Assembly (NCBI GenBank): GCA_025449115.1
Contig: JAHLKC010000014.1
Span: 124,001-188,000 of the forward strand
Origin: Chytridium lagenaria
Lineage: Eukaryota; Chytridiomycota; Chytridiomycetes; Chytridiales; Chytridiaceae
Direction: 5' to 3'
Length of the DNA stretch: 64,000 bases
The notes under the pieces are model-generated. The model did no database searches. It saw only the letters and a list, made by a program, of their open reading frames with translations, and was not told the origin of the DNA. Positions 33,036 through 45,663 of the stretch are shown here, in pieces. The position numbers were made by a program, and so were the translations under genes. Every line of letters begins with the position of its first letter. Within the stretch, counting starts at the first letter, position 1.

Positions 33036-35822
33036 ATGACTTCGTCACAAAGAACGAGCACGACGGCCAAGCCTGGAAGAGTTACGTTTGCGCCAGATGT
33101 TTTGGTGCATAACCCTTACATTGACTCATTTCCGAATTCAAGGATGAGGTGCGTTAGCGTGGAGGTTGACTCGCATGCAGAGTTTTCGTTTTGTCTATGA
33201 GGGCTATTTCTTGTTTGGATGTTGGATTGGATGTGGAATGCGACGCATTTGAGTATTGGTTGTAGACGATTTAAGCTCCTAGTTTGAAATGAATGCGCAT
33301 GCGTAAGGCTAATTACTTTGTCAACGACATAAAAAAGTCCATATGGTCCTTCTATCCCAGATGAACGCCGCCGCCTCGTCCCAACCCCTATGCAACCCTC
33401 CTCCTCCCAGGGCATTGGCATCAGCGGTCTCAACATAACTACCACTGGTCTCCGTAACCGCTCACATGCCCCGAAACTCGCTCACCGGACCACTAAAAAA
33501 ACCGAAAAACTTGTTCTCCTTCCTGGCGGCGCTGTCGTGGCGGACATTGCAGAACCTAATCAAGATATCCCTTACATTCCCGACCTTATTCATCCACACG
33601 ACCCGAACCTCGAATCCCAGCAATACCATAATCACCACCACCACCATAATTCGTCGCACCCATGGTATTATGATGATCCTGCTCCAAAGCCTGGCGCACC
33701 GTCACGAACTACCGCCGAAATGACGTCGAAAGAAAGAAGAGTAGATTTACCAAGAGTTACTTGCTATTGTACGGCTGAGACGTATCGGTTAGAGGAGGTG
33801 ACGACTTACGTGGCGTCAATGGCTGGGAGCGGCGGTGGGGTGACAGCGAGTCTTTTTGACGAATGTTTATACATTAGTCATGAAAGTGATGCGGCAGTAT
33901 GGGAAGTTTTGGGGACGGGGATGGGAGTGAGAACGCAAGGGTTTAATGCAGACTATGGTGAACCAGGGAAGAAGTGAGTAATTAGTTTAGCACTGTTTAA
34001 CCTTATGCTGCGTCTCTTTGCTCCCCGCCACTCTACTTCCTTTGCCATTTTTATTTTCAACTTTTTTGTCAGGACCGACTACTTTGTTCATGCTGTCGTG
34101 ATTTCGATTCAATTGTGGTTGCGAACTTCTTTTATTGACGTTTAATAATATATTGTTTTTTTTGCAGCTCTAGCCCATATCCTCTCCAAAGTCCTCGCTC
34201 TCCTGGCCTTGAAGCCGTCTACGGTGATACCGTCTTCTCCTTCTCACCCACACGGTCCGAGACTCTAGGAGGTGTCACGGAGTGGCGGGTGTGGCAACTC
34301 TTCCACCAGCATTCTCAGAGCAGGATATAGATGGGGCAGGAACCAGGGTAGACAGAATCGGCCTCTAGGACAGTCTCGTTTAGTGATGCACATGATGTGA
34401 GAGAGATTACGGAATTTAGGGATGATAGTCTAGAAAATGCGGGGGACGTTCAGCCGAGATGGATGCATAGGAAGGAGATGTTTATGTTTGATTTTGGGGT
34501 TGTTGGTGTGTTCATTTAAATTTGCGCGCTTATTTTTTCTCTGCTAATGTTGAACACACAAGTTTTTGGAACTTTACGGAGGAGGAAGAGCTTCGGTATA
34601 TTCTGAAACTTCAGGGATGTAGTCGGAATACTTTAAACAAGGTAATTTTCCATCGCATCGGTGTTGCCAATGTCTTTACTCATGATTTCTCATAGCCGAT
34701 TTTGAGATTGAAGATTTCCACTTTCAATACGACCTTCGGGTGCATACCAACCACGTATTTTCAACGATATGATTACGTAAATTCATCTTTGAAAAACGCC
34801 TTTATCCGTTAACAATTCTTCAGCCTCAAGAGTGGTAATCCCATGATCAAGCTCACCATCTCCCACGCCATGGCTCAGAGCGCCAAGCTTGCGTTGTTTG
34901 AGAATGTGATGAACAGGAGATTGCGTCGTATTCTGCATTGCCCAAGATGATGGCGAAAGGCGGGAGTTTAAGTTGCGGAATGGAAGAAATGATGTGTTGA
35001 AGATTGTTGGGAGGTTGTTTAGGTGAGTGCTGCTCTAATATCATATTCAGCGTGCTTGTTTTGGTAGAATAAGCTGAAATGGATATTTATGCTGTAGGCT
35101 GCGGATGAACGTAAATCTTGTCTCAAACGTTCTGGACACGCCTGAGGTAATATTCTCTCTGTCTATCTCCTTTCATCTTTTTTCCCTTGCCCTATATTTT
35201 TAGTTTTTTGAGTTGGGGTAGACATGGTCTGTGATGACACTAAATGGTTCCTGAAAAATCATGATTGATATGTTAAATTAATGATACAACGGTATCTGAG
35301 ATCAAAGCCCCTGTTTATGCGTTTTATTAAAATGTAATACTTTGGACGTCATCTGACTTTTCCTTGAATTAGCTGTTCTGGTCAGAACCTGAACTTGAAG
35401 GGCTTTTACAATGCGATTCGAGGTATGCAGCAATCACGCATTCGATTGTCTTGCATACTAATCATCGCATTGCTCATAAAGGTTACCTGAGATTAGTCAG
35501 CGCGTGACGGTGCTAAATACACGCGTGGAAGTCATCTCGGACCTTCTTGTGAGCTTCAAGACCATCTCACAAAAACGGAGGTCACGTGGAATACCATTAT
35601 TGTTATCGCATTGATCATAATAACCTGTTTTGTTGCAACTGGGGAGGTTTTTGTCAAGCTGGTTAGTGATGTCTCGATTTTGTAGTCCTTCAATCTTTAA
35701 TCTAGCTATAACTAAGACTTTCTACTTCTTCAAACAGTTACGCATTCGGGTGAGATCATTTGTGCTTTCAGGTCGAAACAACCGCTATTTTTCTTTTTAA
35801 TTAGGCTGGTATGGACGATTGA
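33036..35822 (+). CDS. RMD1/RMND1-family (DUF155) membrane protein
   Basis: Starts MTSSQRTSTTAKPGRVTFAP and then carries the family signature LPRVTCYCTAETYRLEE with FDECLY. Later exons show RKEMFMFDFGVV and FWNFTEEEE, FEIEDFHFQYD, LKSGNPMIKLTISHAMAQS, GRLFR joined to LRMNVNLVSNVLDTPE, and FWSEPELE. The C-terminus has a membrane segment (WNTIIVIALIIITCFVATG) and ends LLRIRAGMDD after a 60-bp intron. Members of this family are linked to mitochondrial translation (RMND1) or sporulation (RMD1, RMD8). At least five one-base gaps (for example T5 at 34563-34567, GGG 34738-34740, TTT 34967-34969) must be corrected. An intron at 34289-34351 removes two in-frame TAG codons. Confidence 0.8.
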
Positions 35823-36240
35823 ATTATCACGACGCTGTATTGGATATGCAGCTCAATAACAAACAAAGAAAGAAAAACGTAAATTACAATGTCCGATGAG
35901 ATGCATAAACAAAAAAGAAAGATCAACATTAAGAAACTGAGGAGTATCTCATGAAAGCGATGTATGGCTGTATGAGGATGCAGGGTAAGGGAATCGCGTG
36001 ATATAAGAGGACGGAGAAACAAAAGCATGAATCTGGCCAGACGACCTTAGAGTTGAGCTCCTTTGTACTCCTCAAGGAAAATAGATAATTAATGAAAGGA
36101 AGTAAAGTGATGAGAAGAAACAAAAGAAAAAAACTCTATGGAGGAAAAGAAAGTCTCCATGAACACAGAATAATAAAAAGAGTTTTACAAGACGTTGACA
36201 TCTTTCTTTTAAGAACGCAGGCTGATGAAAAATATTAAGC
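35823..36240. other. Intergenic, no gene seen
   Basis: 418 bp between convergent genes (RMD1-type on plus, STIMATE-like on minus). A-rich on the plus strand; probably overlapping 3' UTRs. Confidence 0.5.
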
Positions 36241-37372
36241 TCAATCGCTGTGGTTGGATGCTACAGGTGAATATCTCTTGGGCGGTGTCATGGCTATTGC
36301 TGATGCCACAGGCACACCAGGCAGCATATCCTGCAGCCTATTCCTTCCCATGCTATACTCAGGCTCCACCGGAGTTAACGGCTCCCTGCTCCCATGAAAG
36401 CTTAACTCGTCATTCGCCCCCAATAGTGCCGCATCATCATCCATGCTAGCAGACGTTGATGTTTCCCCAATTGACCTCCCCTCGTCATCAAGTCTTGACT
36501 CCGCGTCTTCCAAGTATCTCCGATCACCGACATGTCGGCCCTTGATGACCATATCAATAAGCCAAGCCTGAATGATGTTCATGATGAGCGGAAAAATAAG
36601 CATGACGACAAGGACTTGAAGACGAGGGTTTCCGGTCCTCTCGATGGGACCGAGGACCCATTCAGCGAAACGACCAAAAAATGGAAGTGTTGGAGAGCGA
36701 GGACGACGGTGACTTTGACGAAGAACCAGGCAGTGATGAAGAGACTGAGTTGGCGGAACCAGGCTGAGATGCGGGGTGGGTTGCCGTAGTGGCCGCTCTT
36801 CATGTCTTTAATCTTTAAATACTCTGCAATGCCATGAAGGATCTTCAGAAACACATAAAGGATCCCAACGCCAACAGTAGTGTCCAGTAAGATCTAAAAT
36901 GAATGAGTAAGAGAGCTTTTTGTTTTCCAAATAAAGTTATTCGTAGAAAGCTCACATTTAAGAAGTACCTAAAAAGAAGATTTGAAGTTAGCTTGGCAAA
37001 ATCATCACATTAGCCAGTAAATCAAAACAAATAACAAGTAACGCTTACCAGACGCAAGGGTTATTTGACTCATGTGAGTTGTGGCCGCTTAAGTATGATA
37101 CAGCAACGTTCGCAAAATGAACCATCCCCGCAGCGATGGCTTGTTTGCTATCAAAAAACCAAATGACAACTGGTCGTCGTGGATGCTCTCTGTGTCTCTT
37201 ATCTAAGCCCAAAATAAGCATCCAACCCACGCAAGTCCCCAAATGAAGTAATCATTTATAACTTACACACTAGTGAGCTTAAAGCGATGGTTGCAAGGAA
37301 AGCCTGTACAATGACTGCAAAACCTGTGGTTGATTTTGTTTGGAAACAGAAAATGTTAGAAAACCAATGCAT
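36241..37372 (-). CDS. STIMATE: STIMATE/TMEM110-like multi-pass membrane protein
   Basis: The order of blocks follows TMEM110: FAVIVQAFLATIALSSLV, KRHREHPRRPVVIWFFDSKQ, MVHFANVAVSYLSG, NPCVW-YFLN-ILLDTTVG, then HGIAEYLKIKDMKSGHYG, a third and fourth membrane segment, and VVMLIFPLIMNIIQAWLID, followed by a disordered acidic tail. Animal STIMATE is an ER protein at ER-plasma membrane contacts that promotes STIM calcium signalling. Exon boundaries include 37049, a 13-nt exon 36956-36968, and 36893. The frame breaks at the A6 run 36676-36681. The start is taken at the ATG at 37372; an in-frame TGA separates it from an upstream open stretch, so the N-terminus could be longer. Confidence 0.78.
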
Positions 37373-38090
37373 CCAGTCCAAGGATCAAGCGCGGAAGACC
37401 TCTTCCAATGAGTTTAGTTCAGGAAAGAAGAACCGACCATCCATGAGCTTGCATTGCATTGCTGGCGAGCTCTCATCATCACGGGCGACGATGAGGCCCA
37501 TATCGTCTTAGAAAAAATGGTTGTGTTACAGAATGTGGGGACTTCACTCAAAGAAGCCGACTGAATTTGGATGTTGATATTGATGGGAGATGAGGTTTTT
37601 GCGAAAAGCTAAAGGGTTACCCGTGCTTTTATTTAAACGTGTATGAGACCTTCGTTTTGATCGGGCTCAGGAAGCAGCAGTATCAGTATTGGCAAGTAGT
37701 CTTTCACCTTCACTAATGCGACCAGTGTCCAGGAAGGTGTTTTCTGAAGAGCCAAAGAATGACGTCGATACTCAAACGCGCAAACAGTTAATAAACGTTA
37801 AATATCATTTTAAACTTCATGACTGCTCAGTTGGGTTGTCGTTGCGGCGCGCACATGCAACACTGGCAGACCTTCGAAACGTTTTTTTTCGCTCACCACA
37901 TTTTTTGGTAAACATGCTGTATTTACTGGGTTGGCCTTGCTCGATCTATGTATAAATCTTCTCCAACGCCTGGTTGTAATCCACAATAATGATTTGAGCA
38001 TGGCTCATCAGTATGATCCAGAAATATTAGTTAACGTGTTGTTTGGAACAGCGAAGAAAATAATTTTTTGGATTGCAAATGATTCTTTAT
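37373..38090. other. Intergenic, no supported gene
   Basis: 718 bp between STIMATE-like and WDR7. The upstream part (37380-37510) reads in frame with STIMATE except for one TGA and may be a missing N-terminal exon or 5' UTR. A plus-strand open frame at 37689-37955 lacks a convincing start and any domain. Confidence 0.45.
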
Positions 38091-41000
38091 TCACACTGTA
38101 AAAACTAGCTGGGTTTCGCGAATGCTGTGCAACCGCACACTCCGCTCAGAGATCCATTCAAAGCGCACATGCGAGATTATGGAGTCTAAAGCAGCAGCTG
38201 GAAATTGAGTGGAAACAAGTGTCATGTTAGATCAACAAAGCCAAGACGAAAAAGGACTCAAATAAATAAAACTAAAAAAAAAAAGGAAGAAGAATAACTA
38301 GGCACTTACTTTCTGGCAGTCCGACAGAAAATTGACGAAAGCTCTTCATGTGACCAACACCACCGACTGTAGTAACGTTGGTATTGGCGTTACCGCTTAG
38401 AGCGCCAACAAGTGAGTTAAAGAAACTCGCGGAAGTCTGCCAGAGACGAACAGAGTTTTCCTCGAGAGAAAATGTTGCGATAAGCCTACCATCTGCTGAG
38501 AATGCCACGGCGGCCACAGGTTTTTGATGGCCCTGAAGAGTTTGTGTTAAAATGTTTACCACAGATTGGATCAACCTCGAGAATTTGAATGCGGGTGGCG
38601 GTTTTCAAGTCATATACAACAACAGCACCATCTGAAGTACCATTTGCGAGGCGCTGTGATCCATGATGAAATGCAACACTCGGGAAAATCCGAACTAGCT
38701 CTGAAAATTTGAAGTCACAACAGGAAGAAGAGCCTCCCTCATATTGGGAGAGTTCGGATCGAGCGATTTCACCATCGACTCAACTATTCGTGATAAATGT
38801 GGGTATAGAACCAAAGGTTTCTTTGTAAAAACAGGTTTAGTGCATAGTTGGTTAATCAGAATTAGAAATGAAGGTGTACTTACCTTGCTTATAAACATTC
38901 CTAGTAATTTTAATCCGCCAATCCTTTCCGATGATGCTTTGGCGTGAGAAAAGTCAAATGTTATCGTAGAGAGAAAAAGCGGAGTGTTTAGACTGGCAAT
39001 TTGGACAATAGCTTGCCGGCTATCTGTGTAAGGGCGGTGGCCAAGGCTGCGTCCTTTGCCTGTGATCCCGCCGTGGGGGTTGAAAGCCCAGTCAGTGAAA
39101 TCACGCTTCGAACTACAGCAGAGGTGTTCAAATGTGGTTCCCATACAGTAAAGCGCGGGCAAGAAGCTCCACAGCACACATTCTTTGCAAGGTGATACCG
39201 TCCTCATTTAAAAGCACAAACAGAGATTCGGCGACGTCCTTACATAACCTAATTTGTAAGCCTCGAGCCAATCGAGAAGGCAGATAGATACCTTAACGGA
39301 ATTGCTGACGCACTTTCAGCACCAATAACACCTAGAATAATAGTTGCTCGCACATTGTTTTTTGATGTCTTTTTGGTGATGGCAGGAACTAGATACGTTA
39401 GTAAACAACAATAATCTAGACTTACGATGAGGTCTCCAATATTCAATATTTGCATTCTTTTCTGCAAGACTCATGTTTCCTAGGGTATATGAAAACAATC
39501 CTCTCACTGACTGCTGTAAATCGCCTGAGAAAAGTAAGATTATAATCGTAATCCTTAGAAGTTACCAATTGGATCTTGCCAGTACTTTGCCAAGAAGGAG
39601 AAAGACGGAAAAATAAATGAGTCCTTAAATTGACTTCGCAAACTGTCCAAAACAAATTTCAGAGTCGAAACAAACTCCTCGTCGCGCGCTGTGGTAATGT
39701 GTCAAATAAGCAATCGTTACTTACTCTGATGAAAAGAAAAAAAAATCGAAAAAGAATGGAATCACTACCTTTGACAGAGAGGTTGCTTTTCAGCAAGGAA
39801 AAAATGCGGATAAGATTAAAAGCCGTAGACGTCGCAGAAAAGGAGCTTATTGAAGCTTCCCGATATTTTGAAGATGCCAAAGCCAAGAAGCCATTCGCAC
39901 TGGAATAAGTCAAGTTATGCCGTAAAGTAATGTATCAAAGTTACCCGCGTATCCCAGAAGAAACGTGCTCTGCAGTAGAGCTTCGTCTTCCCGTGAAAAG
40001 TTTTTATTGCTTTCCAGAAGTTCCAGAGTCTTAGATGGAAGACTTATCCACAGCAGATTCTCCAAAATAAGCAGATCAAATGAGCTTTGAGGTGAGCCAT
40101 CGTCGCTGGAATGATTTGAATAAATTGAGAGATAAAGTATTTTTACATGACTCTCGGGGATTTATCCGAGTCGGTGCTAAGTATTGCTGTTGACCTTGAG
40201 AAAGGTGACAAACTCTCTGAAGACCGCCTCAGCTTTGCTTTTTTTGAAAGCAGGAAGCCTTGTGCACTCAAATGCAGAGAACTAATGAAACGTTTCAGAT
40301 TGATAATATAAACCAGCCCAGAGGAATATCTATCAGAATTGTTAATAGAAGGAAAAAAATAGTTTTCGAATCTCATACCAGCCCCATTATGAGCATTTAA
40401 AGTAAATGCCGAAATAGACTGCCTCGCACTAGCGCTTCGAACATCGTTGGCACCCTTGCTTACACTTTTTATAAAAAAATAATTTAATAATATTCAAAAT
40501 TCAGCTATGGCCTTACGGAATGGCAAGATCGCATCCACTCAGTATTTCCTCAGCAAAGGAACCGGATTCTACGCGGTCCAGATGGCCGGTTTTGAGCTGA
40601 TGAATATTAAAGTCCGTCACATAATCAATCTCCACCTGCCAAACAAAAATATACCCGTTTAAGTCCTTTATAATAGCAAAATCATCCGCAAACTTGAAAG
40701 ACACAGATGAAATTATTTGATCATGCTCGAAGAACCTGTAAAGACTGAAGGGGAAAGCAGAATTAATTATTCAATTGAATATATTACAATTCAATCCTTT
40801 ACCATCGAATATCGTCTAAATCAAATAAAGTGACCGAATTTCGTTTGCATACTGAAATAAGCCAGTTCTTTGACTTCATGTGACTATTATTTTCAAAGGC
40901 TGAGAAAAATATCGTTGGCGCCACTTGATTACGGAAAGTTGCAATGGGGGCATATGTGCTGAATTGTAAGCTGCTAGTCCCACATAATTTCTTACTCAAC

Positions 41001-42922
41001 ATTCCACACTCGGATCGTGCAATCGTCCGAACTGCTGAGTAATAAGCGTTGACCTGCAGTTACTGTTTCCGGTTTGTACAGACACGTCACTTTTCCAGTG
41101 TGCCCTGTTAGAATAAATCGAGATCTAGAGTCCAATTCATGAAGGGGGTGTAGAAAAGGAACCATGATTTCCGAGATACAGATAGAGCCATTATCTATCA
41201 TACTATGAAAAACTAACTTCTTAATTCTCTTACCCATTCCTAACGCGACGAGGGTATCCGAGACGATTGAAGAAGAGCATATGCTTCTGTGTTTATTTGA
41301 ACCTTCCTCTTGTAATGTTGCTACTTCATTTCAATAATGCATATGAAGTAAACGTTACTTTTCGTTTGCACAACGTCCAGATACGAGTTTTCGGATAACT
41401 TGGATAACTCTTCAACTTCGTCGACCGTGATTAGGGAACTGTTTACGGCTGATGGATAGATCTTGACTGAGGCTATCAGCATGGAATCTTGCCGAAAAGA
41501 AACGGCAATTTGTTCCAAAAATCTGTCTGCGGTTCGATAATTTAGAAGGCAACAACTTGCAGTATCTGCATTTGATGATTTGATTTGAGCTAAAAGGCGA
41601 TGTGATCTGATAAAGTTAATGCGGTAATATCAAGTCACATTACTTGAACTTCTCATGCGAACCTCCCGTCTTTGCGTACACAAAGCGCTGGCCACTTGAA
41701 AATACCAAAGCTGCCGAAGCTGATTGGATGGCTGCATTAGATACATAGAGATCATTCTCTATGTTTAGGTAGTATATATAAAAGGAACCCTTCTAAGCAA
41801 GTGTTAAAAACGTCATAGAATAGAGCTGACGTTGGTCCAGAGAGTAACCATCTCAGACTTCCATTGTAGTTGGCCTCCTGTCCATAATTCGCCTTCTGGG
41901 CTTGATATTGATGCAATTAAATTTAAGCCAGATTTTGAGAGTTTCAGGAGCTTTTCGGTTAGACGTACGCAAGCATCATCCTCACCTGGCATTGCTTTTT
42001 CTGAATAATTAAAAAGACGCCAGAATCATCTTTGGGTGGAATGATACGGTAAGTCGACGCGGGAAAGGAAGGAAAAACTCCAGTATTCTTCGAAAGAATC
42101 TGGAAGTCTTGAATGTTGCTCTCGCTAAAGGATACGAACACAATCTCCGATATTGACGTAATAATACATATTTGAAAATGGTCGCCGCTAGATTCGGAAT
42201 GTAAACTTTAGAAAATATATGAAGAAATTGAGTACTCTGACGGGGTTACTAAAGACATTCCAGAAATCCATTCGTCGGCAACAGGTACTTGACATATTGT
42301 CTGCGCAAAAATCAGCATAACAAGATAAGATGAATAATACTTCTAAAGTCGAAGATGACAGTATTGAGATTTGGTTCGAGTCTCCAGCACAGAAGATGTA
42401 TTTGTTTCCTGGTGTCAACTAGTAAAACACAATTAGAAATAAATTGAAATAAGGATGGCCATACTATTACTGAGCGAATGGTTGATGCCAAGGCATTTTG
42501 ATTGTTCTGAAGAGCTCTCCCGTCGAAGAGGTCCCACATCGTTATCTCGCTGCATGGGTTATCAGATTGTCATGTAATCCTATTACCCATCCTCCGTTGC
42601 CGATAATAGTATATTCTCCACATTCGTTGGTGCATCCACTTCGATCCTACATAGGGATAGAAAACTGACCGGAGCACTATGACCGTAGAGACATATCTTG
42701 GGTGAGAGCTGATGGGGTCATCATTATGCGATCTGGCATTCACACCTGAATTCTTTCCACCTCTTTGGAACCGACATGTTCGACCTCATTAATCCACAAG
42801 CATCCGTTACTATGCGCAGAAACAACATAGTTTCCATTCTCAGAAACAGCTGTTAGGGATGGAGGAAACAATGGAGTTGATTCGGCATTCCAAAGCACCA
42901 GCGGAACAATAAACGACGTCAT
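38091..42922 (-). CDS. WDR7: WDR7 (rabconnectin-3 beta) homologue
   Basis: Large WD40 protein that with rabconnectin-3 alpha/Rav1-type partners supports V-ATPase assembly and endosome acidification. It starts MTSFIVPLVLWNAESTPL, like animal WDR7 (VLPIVLWGRKAPT). WD-repeat blocks follow, such as ICLYGHSAPV, MWDLFDGRALQNN and the GHTGKVTCLYKPE-to-IRVWNVE repeat (41000-41110). The C-terminus has LQGHQKPVAAVAFSADGRLI and SVRLWQTSASFFNSLVGAL, diagnostic for the end of WDR7, and finishes with a short exon 38197-38091 encoding VRFEWISERSVRL. More than ten introns are present and not all were placed. It begins 42 bp from the end of the FERRY-3-like gene. Confidence 0.8.
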
Positions 42923-42964
42923 AAAAAAATGGAATTCTTTTAATTTTCAACGCGTTGGATACGG

Positions 42965-45663
42965 TCAGGATGTAGTAAAAACTTCAGCCAGCTTCTCTCT
43001 AACAACAGAAAAGCATTCTACATATTTTGGCATATAGGTGGGTAGCAGGAATTGAAACGACCGCCCATGTTTTTCCATCCCAGAACTATCACCAGCATGT
43101 TTGCTTGATCGTGAGTTTTCCATTATCAAACCCTTTGTACTTTTAAGCACCAATTCGGCCCTCTTTTGGATCGCGATCTCAGATAGAATGAACGCATTTG
43201 AAACAGCGTTCTTTCCGTTGCCTTCTATAGCTGGCTCAGGCAACAGCAGAAGAGGAACTGTGATATGATTTACATCGCATTTAGATGCCACGCGCAGAAT
43301 GCTTCGATAGCCATGTATAAGCGCAGACCGACTTGTTAGATCAGTTTTTAAAGCTTATAAAATATTCAATGACTAATGTTATTAAATAAGGACTTACATT
43401 CTTCGGTGGTAACTAGATGAAATATAAGATGAATTTGAGGTATATTGGAGTGCTTTGTAACAAAAAAGTCTCCTGGAAACGTTAGCCAATTTCCGGCTGA
43501 AAGCAACCACCTTCCTGTAAAATAGGCTCCCCTGCTTCGTCAGTACTAATCAAGTCTTCAATTCGGGACAATTGTGTTTCGACGTCGTCGAAATGAAACT
43601 CGGTGGACCGTTTACATTTTTGGATGAAGGCTGAAGTAAGCTTAGCAAGGGAATCGCGTAATGCAATGGGGTTACCTTTATTGGCAGACTTCCCCGAGCT
43701 ATACTTTTTGAAGTCTTTAGCTTCTATCAGTAGAATGGCGGCGGATAAGTCATGCGAGTATAAACTAGCGGCAGTCTGGGCTCGATAAGCCAGCTCTTGA
43801 GATGGGTCGGGTTGAAGTTGGAAAAGTAGGTCACTGACATTCAACACACTCAAACGCAAATTATACATTGTCTTCACTTGTGTGCCAAAAAAGATTGTGA
43901 AAGATTCTGAAAGGTCACTTATATCAGGATTTGGGGTGGCTCTAAAGTAAAACATTAGCTTTATCTCCAAATTATCCTTACTCATCGTCATCAGTCACAA
44001 AAGCCCCGATTGCCTTTCCAAGCATACTAGACATTTTCTTGAGAGGAGCCGCCCCTTGAGCCGTCAATCTAGCTTGCTGTTGCTGAATAAAAGCTAGAGG
44101 GGAAAAGTTGCGTCGTATTAAAGAAGGAGAATCTTGAGGAGTTCCGCTTTGTGAACCAGACACAGAGCCCCTAGAGCCTCCTGGCGAATTGTTTAGAGGC
44201 GATGGAAATCGGGGCCATGCAGCCACTTGATTTGTCTTTGAAAGGCTTCCGTTTGAAAGAGATGATTTAAGAGTGCGTTCCTTCTTTGCCGCTTGTGCTG
44301 AAGTCGCGATAAATTGAGATATTCTGTCCGGGTCTTCTAAAAGAAGAGAAACAGCCGATTCCTAAACACGATCAGCCTCAGTAAAAAGGTTTTATACCGT
44401 GTTTCTGTTTGAAAGCGACAACGATGCTCGCGCCTGTACTGTTGTAAACCCCATCTCCTCAATCTCCTTAATTTTTCGCAATAAATCGGGCTAAAATGGT
44501 TACATTATATCGATAAATATTAAACTACATCTGCAGGATCGGAAAAAACACGCTTTTGGTCGTCGTTTCGATTTCTAATGCCGCCCGTGATTAACATCTC
44601 GTTCGAAGGCATTCTTTCCAGTTTTCTGATTGCAGCAGATACAACTTGACGACCGCTTTCATCGTTTCCTTTTGCCAAAGTTTCAACTGGAGGTGGAGGA
44701 TCTACAGAATTCACTTTCAAAAATTGACCAGCTTGCGTATCTTCGTCGATAGGTGAATTCTTACGGCTATCATTATAATCCTTGGCCTCTCGTGACATCA
44801 TTTCATCGTAAACTTTTACAACAAAATCTCGGTATTCACTGCGTTGGGTGGAATACAATTCTTGAAGTTGACTTTCAGTGGTAGCCTGCACATCTCCATA
44901 TCCTAACAAAGTTTAACGTATATTGCAAAATTATTGGAAAACCTCAACGTGGCGCTCTACTAAATAGGAGAGATTCGGAGTAGAATTAGGAGATTGTTGG
45001 ACCGCCATTTCCATGGCCATAACGTGCCTTTGAGCGAAAAAAATATACTTCAACAAATGCAAACGGATGTAAACGGAAAATATGGCTGCAAGCACGTACT
45101 GTGACTCCATATCCGCCAAAGTTTGCTCCTTCGTCCTGTGTGCATCTTCCACTGCCTCCGCATAACTTCGCTCCAATTCAAGCAGAGTATCAAACACGGG
45201 AAGGAGTTGATGAATTAATTAAGGCGTTATAAGCTTTCGGGAATATAGGCTTAAAGATATCAGAAATTAAAAAACCCGTATTTGTACTTCTGTTCTGTTG
45301 GTATATGCTTGGCATTGTGTCCGGAAAAGACTTTTCCATTCCTCAACAAGTCTCTGGTTATCAGACGATTGTATCTCTGCAATTTTAATTAGAATGAGCC
45401 GCGACAGAATTATCTCTATGCGGAAGAACTTTAAACGAACGTTGGGATGAAGCAAGTTCATTAGCGACGGTCATGGCTTTGTCGACTGCACAATGTCCAG
45501 CTTGTTTGATCAGCGCCTCCAATTCCGCGGGTAACTTAGAATTCCCTCGCAGCTGATCCCAGTTGATCGAAACCACTTCCAATCCATTCCACTCGACAGG
45601 CAAGAGCAATGACACATCGTTGCTGCCTTCGTAACTGATGTCTACCTCAACCTCGTGTGACAT
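42965..45663 (-). CDS. FERRY subunit 3 (C12orf4, DUF2362)-like protein
   Basis: Begins MSHEVEVDISYEGSND at 45663 and continues over about eight exons: a helical region (LELERSYAEAVEDAHRTKEQ), a segment with TQRSEYRDFVVKVYDEM, a disordered part, and a C-terminal block with VPLLLLPEPA, ILSEIAIQKRAELVLKSTKG and RSFQFLLPTYMPKYVECF. The order (ELE coiled region, QxxYRxF helix, hydrophobic LLLP segment, KRAEL helix near the end) resembles C12orf4, which in animals belongs to the FERRY complex on early endosomes that carries mRNA. The match is from memory and moderate. The neighbouring endosomal gene WDR7 is consistent but not proof. Confidence 0.5.

Noticed and set aside
34328..34351. Two in-frame TAG codons 21 bases apart inside the RMD1-type gene, hinting at TAG reassignment
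   Set aside because: A 63-bp GT-AG intron (34289-34351) with matching phase removes both, and other genes in the window end normally at TAG (XPO4, TMEM43).
33036..35822. RMD1-type gene as a pseudogene because of several frame breaks
   Set aside because: Breaks are single-base, mostly at homopolymers, protein motifs are intact on both sides, and the essential ADE2 gene shows the same kind of break.
37689..37955. Plus-strand open frame of 88 codons
   Set aside because: No ATG at its start, no domain, and it lies in the upstream region of minus-strand STIMATE.
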